Notes: generated from the letters alone by a model not told the origin. A DNA stretch of 10,995 nucleotides from DATFMH01 sp035267045 (GCA_035267045.1 DATFMH010000165.1:1-10995), one strand, 5' to 3'. Shown: positions 1 through 7,157, counted from the first letter of the stretch. Numbers and translations are program-made.

Positions 1-535
<535 letters not shown>

Positions 536-539
536 GGAT

Positions 540-1484
540 ATGGAAAATCAAACGACGCTCGGCCAGTCAACTATGCTCGATGAAGTGCATGAAGGATTGA
601 GCCATAGCTCTAAGTATCTGCCCAGCAAATATTTTTATGACGAAGTGGGTTCCCGTCTTTTTGAGGAAATCACCCGGCAAAAAGAATATTATCCCACCCG
701 AACGGAAATGACAATAATGCTGGAGAATATTCCAGAGATAATAGCAAGTATAAGAATCGATTCGGTGCTCGTGGAATTGGGAAGCGGGAGTAGCAGAAAA
801 TCACGTTTATTACTTAATCATCTGCCACATATTGCGGCATACGTGCCTGTTGAAATATCTGAACGTTATCTCGCGAACGTCGTTCGTGAACTGGAGTGTG
901 AGTATCCCGATTTACTCATCAAGCCTGTATGTGCTGATTATACCAGACCTTTTCAGATTCCGTCTATAGAAAAGAAATATACTTATTATGTACTTTTTTA
1001 CCCTGGTTCAACTATCGGTAACTTCCACCCAAAAGAGGCCCAACAATTTCTCAGTACTGTATCGCAGATATTGAATCTTGGCGGTGGAATGCTCATTGGA
1101 GTTGACCTTAAGAAGGACAAGGATGTGCTTGAAGCGGCATATAATGATAAAAATGGTGTGACGGCTGCTTTCAATAAGAATATCCTGCGACATATCAACC
1201 GAGAATTGGCCGCCAATTTCAACCTTGACAACTTTCGGCATAAGGCATTTTATAATCACGCGGAAGGTCGCATCGAAATGCATTTGGTTTCTGAGATAAA
1301 ACAGGATGTAATGATCGGACAAGAACAATTCCATTTTGAGAAAAGGGAATCAATACATACCGAGAATTCCTACAAGTATTCCCTCAGCGACTTTGAAACA
1401 CTAGTAAGCGACTGGTTTTCGGTAAAAAAGGTCTGGACCGACAAGAACGATTACTTTTCTTTGCAATTTTTGGAACGGAAATAG
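540..1484 (+). CDS. egtD: L-histidine N-alpha-methyltransferase EgtD (ergothioneine biosynthesis)
   Basis: SAM-dependent enzyme that trimethylates the alpha-amino group of histidine to hercynine, the first step to ergothioneine; cytosolic. The 314 residues from ATG 540 match the usual EgtD length. Motifs in order: LPSKYFYDEVGSRLFE (29-42) and EYYPTRTE (49-56), whose Tyr corresponds to the histidine-contacting Tyr; VELGSGSSRKS (78-88), the SAM loop; FYPGSTIGNF (153-162), with substrate-contacting Asn; GVDLKKD; GVTAAFNKNIL; and RIEMHL (244-249), with the Glu that contacts the imidazole. Start 540 has GAGG just upstream, very close; ATG 573 is a possible alternative. The frame is open further upstream, but that part overlaps the flavodoxin gene and lacks family similarity. 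No EgtB sulfoxide synthase is visible in the window. Confidence 0.94.
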   Translation: MENQTTLGQSTMLDEVHEGLSHSSKYLPSKYFYDEVGSRLFEEITRQKEYYPTRTEMTIMLENIPEIIASIRIDSVLVELGSGSSRKSRLLLNHLPHIAAYVPVEISERYLANVVRELECEYPDLLIKPVCADYTRPFQIPSIEKKYTYYVLFYPGSTIGNFHPKEAQQFLSTVSQILNLGGGMLIGVDLKKDKDVLEAAYNDKNGVTAAFNKNILRHINRELAANFNLDNFRHKAFYNHAEGRIEMHLVSEIKQDVMIGQEQFHFEKRESIHTENSYKYSLSDFETLVSDWFSVKKVWTDKNDYFSLQFLERK

Positions 1485-1491
1485 CATTCAG

Positions 1492-1617
1492 ATGCTTGAA
1501 ATAAAACCCATATCGAAGACATATGATGGTTCACCCGTTATTAGTGGCTGTTCTTATCGTGTGGAAACCGGGCCGTATAGGAGTGTGCTCGGACGTTCGG
1601 GATGCAGCAAAACCACG
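1492..1617 (+). pseudogene. ABC transporter ATPase, N-terminal remnant only
   Basis: Starts 7 nt after the egtD stop. The first ~42 codons read as the beginning of an ABC ATPase: MLEIKPISKTYDGSPVISG matches the usual first strand and A-loop Tyr region, and GRSGCSKTT (residues 34-42) is a Walker A/P-loop, with Ser where Gly is usual before the Lys. Immediately after KTT the similarity stops. The frame runs on to 1761, but that DNA is the antisense of a beta-hydroxylase gene. Q-loop, signature, Walker B and H-loop are all missing, so the fragment cannot be a working ATPase. It was probably the next gene of the egtD operon before a deletion or rearrangement removed the rest. Confidence 0.75.
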
Positions 1618-2172
1618 CGGAACTCCTCTGATAAATTCCAGGCTTCATGGGTGAATGTGTCGTCAAATATCAGACTTTCCCCTTCCTCCCAGTGCCTGAT
1701 CTCTCCATCGACTTTAATACCGCATTGGTTAAATGGTTTTGGAACTTTGATACCCAGATGATATCGAATAAATCCTTTATACAGTCCCCGATGCTCGGGT
1801 ATGTATTTACCGGGAGCAAGTATTGAAAAAAAGGCTGTTTTCATGCCCGGTATATTTTCAATAAGTCTGGTAGTTTCGGGACAACGAGCACAATTTTTTT
1901 TCCTTATAGCCGAATCCGTAAAGAAAATAGGTTTTCCATTTATCATCCTGCGTAAGTGCGTTCTGATCGCTGGATATTTCCTGAAAATTAGGTATTTGGT
2001 CTAAGTATGAGAGAATATCTTCTAATTCTTCTTTTATGATTTTGTGATTCAATTCTAAGTGTTTCGTCCAATCAAACAGATTCGAATCAAAAAACGGGGT
2101 ATTAGGTACCTTAGAACTGTTAGCGATTAGCTTCTCAAGGGTCCATAATACTTTTCCACCCAGATCTTTCAT
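1554..2172 (-). pseudogene. Aspartyl/asparaginyl beta-hydroxylase family, frameshifted and 3' truncated
   Basis: 2-oxoglutarate/Fe(II) oxygenase of the AspH type. The N-terminal part (start 2172) carries NTPFFDSNLFDWTKHLE and LTQDDKWKTYFLYGFGY. The rest is one frame away: CARCPETTRLIENIPGMKTA, APGKYIPEHRG (first Fe-binding His), GFIRYHLG (2-oxoglutarate Arg), HWEEGESLIFDDTFTHEAWN (second His) and EFRVVLL (second Arg). The two frames meet at an A8 run (T8 on plus, 1894-1901); one A fewer would join them as ...YKEKNCARCPETT. Similarity ends near 1605, where the ABC-ATPase remnant begins on the other strand; the frame then runs through foreign sequence to 1554. All key catalytic residues survive, so a short frameshifted product is not excluded, but a pseudogene is more likely. 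Confidence 0.8.
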
Positions 2173-2382
2173 TACTTTTCTCTTTTCTTTTGGAAATTCA
2201 CAATACTTTCAATTTTGGGTTAATCGTACTCATCAGCATTCGAGAAAATGGTTTAAGTCCGTATTTTAATACTTTCTCATCCCTAACGCCGATGAATACA
2301 AGAATTTAAGGCACTAAGACATTTGTCCATATTTTGAAGATGCTCTGAACTGAAAAATTATTACCTCTGTATAACGTGTTAT

Positions 2383-2544
2383 TTAGCAAAACATCTCATA
2401 CCAACAGTATTTTATCCGACGTATATTTTTTTCAGAATGCTTATTAGAAAAATGAACTACGTCTAAAAGAGCTTCATAAAATTCCTTATAATTATTATGA
2501 TTCTCGGCGCAGTTATAGCCACTATCAGAATTAAAAAACCCCAT
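2383..2544 (-). CDS. Possible 53-residue small ORF (uncertain)
   Basis: Open frame from ATG 2544 to TAA 2383, starting MGFFNSDSGYNCAENHNNY and ending KYCWYEMFC. It is polar and aromatic-rich, with no signal peptide or membrane segment and no family I recognise. No convincing ribosome site is visible, and the start codon lies inside the terminator hairpin of the upstream gene, which argues against translation. It could be the tail of a decayed gene or a chance frame. Reported because the stretch has no other explanation. Confidence 0.2.
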   Translation of the reverse strand: MGFFNSDSGYNCAENHNNYKEFYEALLDVVHFSNKHSEKNIRRIKYCWYEMFC

Positions 2545-2566
2545 CACGTATCATATGACGGGGTTT
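2531..2566 (-). terminator. Rho-independent terminator of the thioredoxin-fold gene
   Basis: On the minus strand AAACCCCGTCA (with flanking bases) pairs with TGATGGGGTTT through one G-U pair around a loop of about 9 nt, and the stem runs straight into a T run (six T's), then AATTC. It lies about 115 nt after the stop of the gene ending at 2682 and points the right way for it. On the plus strand the stem has an A-C mismatch and no U tract, so it acts on the minus strand only. Confidence 0.7.
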
Positions 2567-2590
2567 ATAGGGGCTTACGGGGGGTTTATA
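2560..2590. repeat. Short direct repeat ggggtttata x2
   Basis: The ten bases at 2560-2569 recur exactly at 2581-2590. The first copy forms one arm of the terminator stem, so on the minus strand either copy of the CCCC arm could pair with the downstream GGGGTTTT arm. This may be a duplicated terminator arm or chance. Confidence 0.4.
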
Positions 2591-2681
2591 TAAGATATGA
2601 CACAACTGTCAGCCCTATGCATTCATCCCTCTCATGCGGTATTTTTGTATACATCAATTTCGAAAGGGATTAGTGTCTCAC

Positions 2682-3197
2682 TCACTGTTTTTGTTTAAAA
2701 CCCTTGAAACTAACCTTGTTATAGGCATCTGTGCCTATATAAGCGAGCAATTTTGAATACACTTTGCCTGGCATGTAACCGGGTTGAGCCCCGATTACGG
2801 AGCCATCTTTATTAATAAATATGAACGTCGGGGTACCGGAGACTCCCATTTTACGACTGAATTGTTCCTGATTCATCTTTTTCCCGTTAAATATCACCTT
2901 GGCATTCGATTCAATGTCCACTTTTACCGGGTAGAAATAGCGGTTCATAGCTTTTTGAACATCTGCCTGTGGAAAAACTTCGCTTTTCATGCGCTTGCAG
3001 TACTCACACCAGCTCGCCTCAGCCATCACCAGTACTTTCTTATTATTCTTTTGGGCCAGTTTTTGGGCTCTATTCAGATTATACCAGGTTATACCTGATT
3101 TTGAATGATGCGCATCTGTCGACTGACTCCATGCCGCTCCGACTCCAAACATGAAAAACAAAACAAGTGATAAAATTATTTTACCTGGCTTCTGCAT
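2682..3197 (-). CDS. Exported thioredoxin-fold protein (CEYC active site)
   Basis: 171 residues. Residues 1-24 are a signal peptide (Lys-rich n-region, hydrophobic LSLVLFFMFGVGAAW, likely cleavage near AWS-Q), so the protein acts in the periplasm. The thioredoxin fold follows: KKVLVMAEASWCEYCKRM (CxxC at 64-67), VKVDIES, and GVSGTPTFIFINKDG with the cis-Pro at 123. This resembles the thioredoxin-like families related to SoxW and the C-terminal domain of DsbD, which reduce protein or small-molecule disulfides. A gggaga Shine-Dalgarno (plus 3202-3207) lies 4 nt before the ATG, and a terminator follows at 2531-2566, so it is probably a single-gene unit. The partner is unknown; a reducing role is inferred from the CxxC context and is not proven. 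Confidence 0.88.
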   Translation of the reverse strand: MQKPGKIILSLVLFFMFGVGAAWSQSTDAHHSKSGITWYNLNRAQKLAQKNNKKVLVMAEASWCEYCKRMKSEVFPQADVQKAMNRYFYPVKVDIESNAKVIFNGKKMNQEQFSRKMGVSGTPTFIFINKDGSVIGAQPGYMPGKVYSKLLAYIGTDAYNKVSFKGFKQKQ

Positions 3198-3201
3198 AAG
3201 A

Positions 3202-3207
3202 TCTCCC
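3202..3207 (-). promoter_or_regulatory. Ribosome-binding site of the thioredoxin-fold gene
   Basis: GGGAGA on the minus strand, 4 nt from the ATG at 3197. It is one of only two clear Shine-Dalgarno sites in the window and supports the chosen start. Confidence 0.6.
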
Positions 3208-3431
3208 GTTGTGGGTTAAAAGTTCTGTCCGCCCCAGTCTATCAGAAAACTGGTTCTCATCATTGCGTTTCTATATTTATTAATTCTGATGAGGTATGGC
3301 ACGGAAATCTTACCGGTTATATAATCTTAATGAACTTTATTTTGATACGGTAGAATCCTCAGACTTATAAGCCATTATTAAAATGCAGATTCTCAAACGG
3401 ATTATCACATCAGTAAATCCCAAAAGGTAAG

Positions 3432-3461
3432 ATAATTGAGGCAGACGCTGTCTTTCAATTG
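3432..3461 (+). repeat. Imperfect hairpin ending at the start of the PAP2-like gene
   Basis: AATTGA (from 3434) pairs with TCAATT (3455-3460), and inside it AGAC pairs with GTCT around a GCT loop, with unequal bulges (ggc versus a single t). The structure ends right before the ATG at 3462 and includes the TTG at 3459. It could mask translation initiation or be chance; no Shine-Dalgarno is visible. Confidence 0.3.
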
Positions 3462-4109
3462 ATGATTACTCATTACCATATGAAAAATACCACAACATCG
3501 ACTATGTTTGCAAGGATTGCATCAGATCTGGCTAATCCTTTGGTAATACCTCTATTTGTTTTAGGAATTATGGGCTATGAAACAAAACTTACCGTTAGTA
3601 ACATGGTCGTGTTGCTTGGAATATCCGCAATATTCTATCTGTTGATTCCTGGCGCAATAGCACTTTTTATATCAACCCAAATGCAGGAAACCAGTTTAGA
3701 CTTTCCCAGGCGCTCATCAAGAACGGGATTCTATGCAACTACTATTTTGAGCGCAATGGTGGGTAGTTACTTAATCGTTGAATTTTATAAGATTTCAATT
3801 ATTCAACTCACAGTAGTTACTTTTTTCATCAATCTTATCTTTACATTTCTCATTAATTTCAGATGGAAAATCAGTGTCCACAGTGCTGCTCTAACCACAG
3901 GTGGAACTTGCTTACTGCTTTTTGGCGTTATTTACCCCGATTCTGCAATTTTTGTTTTTATAGGCCTGATTCTGCTTTTCATCATTTTACCCGTCGTTTT
4001 CTGGTCACGTTTCCGGCTTAATGTACATTCACCCTCGGAATTGTTAGCCGGAATATTCACCGGGTTAATTTTGACGGGTTCTGTGTTCCTGTTTTGGCAT
4101 TCATTATAA
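3462..4109 (+). CDS. PAP2-like integral membrane protein
   Basis: 215 residues from ATG 3462 with about seven hydrophobic segments (roughly 26-38, 46-70, 90-106, 110-132, 141-158, 160-181, 192-212). Three degenerate phosphatidic-acid-phosphatase-type motifs appear in order. DFPRRSSR (80-87) lies where the Lys/Arg motif is expected. WKISVH (135-140) stands in for the PSGH motif. WSRFRLNVHSPSELLAG (181-197) is close to SR-x5-H-x3-D, with Glu for Asp. Family members dephosphorylate lipid phosphates or undecaprenyl pyrophosphate; this divergent form may not, so the substrate is not assigned. The in-frame TTG at 3459 and ATG at 3480 are alternative starts; none has a clear ribosome site. No operon partner is tight to it. 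Confidence 0.7.
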   Translation: MITHYHMKNTTTSTMFARIASDLANPLVIPLFVLGIMGYETKLTVSNMVVLLGISAIFYLLIPGAIALFISTQMQETSLDFPRRSSRTGFYATTILSAMVGSYLIVEFYKISIIQLTVVTFFINLIFTFLINFRWKISVHSAALTTGGTCLLLFGVIYPDSAIFVFIGLILLFIILPVVFWSRFRLNVHSPSELLAGIFTGLILTGSVFLFWHSL

Positions 4110-4389
4110 TGTAGTCGTGATAGACAAAACTCAAAAACAGCAATAAAATCTTGGCTATTTTTTACAAAAATGACGTAAGAAAATGCCTGTTTACCTCGTC
4201 ATACTAATAAATGACATTATTGAACCCGATACTGGAAAAGCGTGCAAAGCCGGTAACAGGGATTTTAATCAGGATAAATAGCCTTTTTTTAACCATCCCT
4301 TGGCATCAGGTATCTTGTTTTCAGTAATCGGGAAAGTAAGGGAATGAACGGCTTTGCCTGTTTTTTCGGTACATAAAAACTTATTTGTT

Positions 4390-5013
4390 ATGGAAACGAT
4401 TGAAAAACAAAAAAGCTGGTTTGAAGCAAGAGCCCCTGAAATGGCAGAACGGTGGCACGAATTTCACGACTCGGTCTACCAATCGGGGGAATTAGACAAT
4501 AAGAGCAAAGAACTCATCGCCGTTGCGGCATCAACGGTGGGGCGTTGCCCGCACTGTACCAGGGGACACATCCAAAAAGCAAAAAAACTGGGGGCCTCTA
4601 AGGAAGAAATCACCGAAGCCCTCATGATCACCTCCCTGATATCCAGCGGTACCGAACTTCATTGGATGCTCGAAGATTATGAGGATTTGCTTGGCGCCAA
4701 TGGCGGCGCCAAGCGATGGTTTGAAACTAATGCCGAAGAGATGGGCACACAGTGGAAGACATTCCATGATGCCCTTTATGAAGACAGCGCCCTCGACCGG
4801 AAAACAAAAGAACTGGTGGCCATTGCCGTAGCCGAATTGCGTCGCTGCCGGCATTGCACCACAGGACATATCAAAGCCGCTAAAAAGTTCGGTGCTACTG
4901 AAAATGAAATCGCTGAGGCAATCATGGTGGCCGCGCTTATTGCCAGCGGTACCCAACTGGCCTGGATGAAAGAAGATTATGAGCGGTTACTCGGAATAGC
5001 AACTTCAAACTGA
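4390..5013 (+). CDS. Tandem-duplicated AhpD-like / carboxymuconolactone decarboxylase family protein
   Basis: 207 residues from ATG 4390 (an in-frame TTG at 4354 is less likely). The protein is two copies of one alpha-helical CMD/AhpD-like domain. Each runs from K-x-WFE through KEL.A.A, a redox CxxC-x3-H motif (CPHCTRGH, then CRHCTTGH), AKK.GA..EI.EA, SGT.L.WM.EDYE and LLG. The copies align without gaps over about 95 residues, with about 56% identity by my hand count. AhpD uses this CxxC/His set for peroxidase or disulfide-relay activity. Most family members have one such domain per chain and oligomerise, so a covalent dimer is unusual. Peroxide or disulfide relay is inferred; the electron donor is unknown. 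It is flanked by about 280 and 157 bp of non-coding DNA, so probably transcribed alone. Confidence 0.88.
   Translation: METIEKQKSWFEARAPEMAERWHEFHDSVYQSGELDNKSKELIAVAASTVGRCPHCTRGHIQKAKKLGASKEEITEALMITSLISSGTELHWMLEDYEDLLGANGGAKRWFETNAEEMGTQWKTFHDALYEDSALDRKTKELVAIAVAELRRCRHCTTGHIKAAKKFGATENEIAEAIMVAALIASGTQLAWMKEDYERLLGIATSN
4689..4714 (+). repeat. Perfect 10-bp hairpin at the domain boundary of the AhpD-like gene
   Basis: Arms gcttggcgcc (4689-4698) and ggcgccaagc (4705-4714) are perfect inverse complements around the 6-nt loop aatggc. The structure encodes the LLGANGGAK linker between the two duplicated domains. There is no U tract, so it is not a standard terminator. It may mark the duplication joint or slow translation between domains. 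Confidence 0.65.
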
Positions 5014-5170
5014 TAACCCGGATCCTCAATACTCGTAATATTTTAAGGAATGGTTGAATAGTCTATAAATGTTCTTACATTCATTTAACCTGTTCCGCCG
5101 TGACATTTTGAATGTACTTCATGGATACCAGTCATTAATCATTTCACAAGTCTAATTCTGGGTAACAGCT

Positions 5171-5857
5171 ATGAGAAATCGAAAACCAGCAGTCCTTTTT
5201 TTTGACGTCAATGAAACGCTCCTCGACTTAAAAGAGGTGCGCCAGTCAGTGGCCAGAGCTTTAAATGGTGTAGATGAAGTCGTTTCGCTCTGGTTCGAAA
5301 CTCTGTTACACTACTCACTTGTCGCCACCGAAACGGATGAATTTCACGATTTCGGTGAGATTGCTGCGGCTTCCCTGGTGATGCTTGCGAATACCCGGAA
5401 TATAGATCTTAATATGGAGAAGGCCCGCAATGTTCTAAAGCCAATATTATCAGCTCAACCCTATCCTGAAGTATCGAATGCATTGAAATTATTTCGCGAT
5501 GTTGGGTTTAAGCTGGTTGCCATTACCAATTCATCACGTAAGAGTATGGAAGCACAGTTAGAAAATGCGGGTATTGCAAATTTTTTTGACAAGAAATTAA
5601 GTGTCGAAGATATTGGTTTATACAAACCCCACCGGCATGTTTACCGGTGGGGCGCACGACAAATGGCAACAGCCCCCGAAAACTGCTTATTTATTGCCGC
5701 TCATGGATGGGATGTGGCAGGAGCCATATCTGCGGGGATGCAAACAGCATTTATCTCCAGACCTGGACAACAGCTATACCCACTTGCCTCTTCACCAACT
5801 TATCTGGTATCCGACCTGAAACTTCTTGCTGAATCTTTACTCTCTTATTCTTCATGA
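5171..5857 (+). CDS. HAD-superfamily hydrolase, haloacid dehalogenase type II-like
   Basis: 228 residues. Seen: FFDVNETLLDL (10-20), with the nucleophile Asp12; LVAITNSSRKS (115-125), motif II; SVEDIGLYKPHRHVY (144-158), with the motif III Lys152; and FIAAHGWDVAGAISAGM (174-190), with the motif IV Asp181. A helical cap domain lies at about 20-95. The GLYKP and GWDVAGA blocks are those of L-2-haloacid dehalogenase-type proteins, which hydrolyse C-halogen bonds. Here Asn14 follows the nucleophile instead of the Tyr-Gly of proven dehalogenases, and AAH replaces the S-x-N before WD. The true substrate may therefore be a phosphate ester or something else, and dehalogenase activity should not be assumed. 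No clear ribosome site precedes the ATG. Confidence 0.85.
   Translation: MRNRKPAVLFFDVNETLLDLKEVRQSVARALNGVDEVVSLWFETLLHYSLVATETDEFHDFGEIAAASLVMLANTRNIDLNMEKARNVLKPILSAQPYPEVSNALKLFRDVGFKLVAITNSSRKSMEAQLENAGIANFFDKKLSVEDIGLYKPHRHVYRWGARQMATAPENCLFIAAHGWDVAGAISAGMQTAFISRPGQQLYPLASSPTYLVSDLKLLAESLLSYSS
5627..5652 (+). repeat. Perfect 9-bp hairpin inside the HAD gene
   Basis: ccccaccgg (5627-5635) and ccggtgggg (5644-5652) are perfect inverse complements with an 8-nt loop. They lie in the codons for KPHRHVYRWG around catalytic motif III. No U tract follows. It is probably a consequence of the encoded residues but is strong enough to form in RNA. Confidence 0.6.
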
Positions 5858-5922
5858 AATAGTTGTAGAGTAGCCAGGGGGAATTTCATCCCAAGGCCCT
5901 CACACAACCTTACGTGAGATTA

Positions 5923-6354
5923 TTAACTTACCACTTCAGCCAAATATTCCAATTCGGTCGCACTCTCAATACTCCATTCGCCATTCAGCATTCGGTGAAC
6001 GTAACAATTATCGGCCTGTATAAGCAACTCCGCTTTTTGATCTTCATTTAAATTACCGTCAATGGAAATAGCCACTTTAACGGATGTTGATAACTTTCCG
6101 TTATCAGACCTTCCCACCTGTTGACTCAGTTGCGCATTGACTTCGCCAATAGAAATACCTTTTTTTCGAGCTACATAACGGACAGTTGCCACCTTGCACA
6201 TTGCCAGTCCGGCCAATACCAGTTCCGTTGGCGATAATCCCAGATCGGTTCCTTTGCTACTCTCAGGTTCATCTCCAATAATGGTGTGTTTTCCATTTGT
6301 TATGATGGATTGATAACCTTCAGGGAGATTTTTAATATTTAATTTAGTTGCCAT
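5923..6354 (-). CDS. OsmC-family peroxiredoxin-like protein
   Basis: 143 residues, the normal OsmC/Ohr length. The family hallmarks are present: LSPTELVLAGLAMCKVATVRY (from residue 40) with Cys53, and ADNCYVHRMLNGEW (114-127) with Cys117, the second reactive Cys that reduces organic hydroperoxides and, in some members, handles persulfides. No signal peptide, so cytosolic. It is the last gene of the minus-strand cluster, 40 nt after the alpha/beta hydrolase. In many bacteria the hydrolase and OsmC domains form a single polypeptide in this same order, which supports a joint function. No Shine-Dalgarno is visible upstream of the ATG, so translation may depend on the operon. A small unpaired-tail hairpin lies downstream, but no proper terminator is seen. 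Confidence 0.9.
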   Translation of the reverse strand: MATKLNIKNLPEGYQSIITNGKHTIIGDEPESSKGTDLGLSPTELVLAGLAMCKVATVRYVARKKGISIGEVNAQLSQQVGRSDNGKLSTSVKVAISIDGNLNEDQKAELLIQADNCYVHRMLNGEWSIESATELEYLAEVVS

Positions 6355-6394
6355 AATTTGAAAGATTTTTCGATATTAATTAATTACTGGGCTG

Positions 6395-7153
6395 CTAAAG
6401 ATATTTCGGTAACCAACCACTAATTACTCTACCCACGAATAGAGCATCTTCATCGTTCGAAAGTAAATGATCAGCTTTGTCAAGAGAAACATAACTTTTC
6501 GGATGCTTGGCCATTTTAAACAAATGAGACGCATTTTCTATACCAACTATCTGATCAATTGGTGAATGAAATAAAAGCAGAGGTCTGTTAAGACTGGTAA
6601 TGTTGTTATCCATTCTTGCATGATGCAAGTCATCAAGAAATTGCTTTTTAATGGTGAACATTCTACCTGCCAAACTTACCCGTGCTTTACCTTCAGTTTC
6701 AATATCTTTTATGCTGTCTACAAGAAGATTTGTAACATGTTCAGGATCACATGGAGCACCTATGGTTACAACTGCTTTTACACTGGGTAATTCCCTGGCT
6801 GTTTGTAAAACCGCTGCACCACCAAGTGAATGACCTATCAACAGGCCCGGAGCACTCCAACGTGATTCCATGTAATCAGCTGCCGCTACCAAATCTTCGA
6901 TGTTGGAGGTGAAATTTGTGTTAGAAAAGTCACCGTCACTTTCTCCCAGACCAGTAAAGTCGAACCTCATTACACCATAGCCGGATCTGGTTAATTCTTC
7001 ATTAATCCTGCTAATAGCTCTGAGATTCTTGTTACATGTAAAACAGTGCGCAAATAATGCGAATGCATGTGGTTCGGAGTCAGACGGCAAATCGATGCGT
7101 GCCGTTACTCTGTAACTCTGTCCACCGATAAAGGAAACCTTTTCGGACTTCAT
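6395..7153 (-). CDS. Alpha/beta hydrolase of the hydrolase-OsmC type
   Basis: 252 residues from ATG 7153. Family members begin with a similar short stretch before the first strand (here MKSEKVSFIGGQSYRVTARI). An in-frame ATG at 7183 would overlap the dsrE-like gene by 26 nt. Motifs: FALFAHCFTCNKN (31-43), the oxyanion region with two Cys; FDFTGLGESDG (64-74); LLIGHSLGGAA (104-114), with nucleophile Ser109; SPIDQIVG (197-204), with Asp200; and DKADHLL (225-231), with His229. The catalytic triad is therefore complete. It has no signal peptide. The HCFTC segment and the OsmC neighbour match the N-terminal half of bifunctional hydrolase-OsmC proteins. The substrate is unknown; an ester or thioester linked to thiol detoxification is a plausible inference. 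Start 4 nt after the preceding stop, so cotranscribed. Confidence 0.87.
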   Translation of the reverse strand: MKSEKVSFIGGQSYRVTARIDLPSDSEPHAFALFAHCFTCNKNLRAISRINEELTRSGYGVMRFDFTGLGESDGDFSNTNFTSNIEDLVAAADYMESRWSAPGLLIGHSLGGAAVLQTARELPSVKAVVTIGAPCDPEHVTNLLVDSIKDIETEGKARVSLAGRMFTIKKQFLDDLHHARMDNNITSLNRPLLLFHSPIDQIVGIENASHLFKMAKHPKSYVSLDKADHLLSNDEDALFVGRVISGWLPKYL

Positions 7154-7157
7154 GGAA

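Larger units (their letters stand above)
2173..2681. other. Gene-poor intergenic stretch
   Basis: About 510 bases between the start of the hydroxylase remnant and the stop of the thioredoxin gene. It contains the minus-strand terminator at 2531-2566, a 10-bp direct repeat (ggggtttata at 2560 and 2581) and one 53-codon minus-strand frame (2544-2383), which may be chance or a remnant. The remainder, roughly 2173-2380, is AT-rich with many stops in all frames and shows no recognisable feature. Confidence 0.6.

Noticed and set aside
998..1334. Minus-strand frames of 77 and 108 codons inside egtD
   Set aside because: Antisense of EgtD motifs; no start site and no recognisable protein.
1618..1761. 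Downstream part of the plus-strand frame as a real ABC ATPase continuation
   Set aside because: It is the antisense of AspH motifs and contains no Walker B, signature or H-loop.
4150..4290. Inverted pair ggctattt / aaatagcc with nearby T runs as a terminator
   Set aside because: The arms are about 117 bp apart with no compact stem; chance in AT-rich DNA is more likely.
4531..4956. 141-codon minus-strand frame within the AhpD-like gene
   Set aside because: Antisense shadow; no family features, and the plus-strand gene has two intact domains.
5858..5922. Bidirectional terminator between the convergent HAD and OsmC genes
   Set aside because: Only a 5-bp CTCAC/GTGAG stem and a short GGGA/TCCC stem, with no U tract on either strand; not enough to call.
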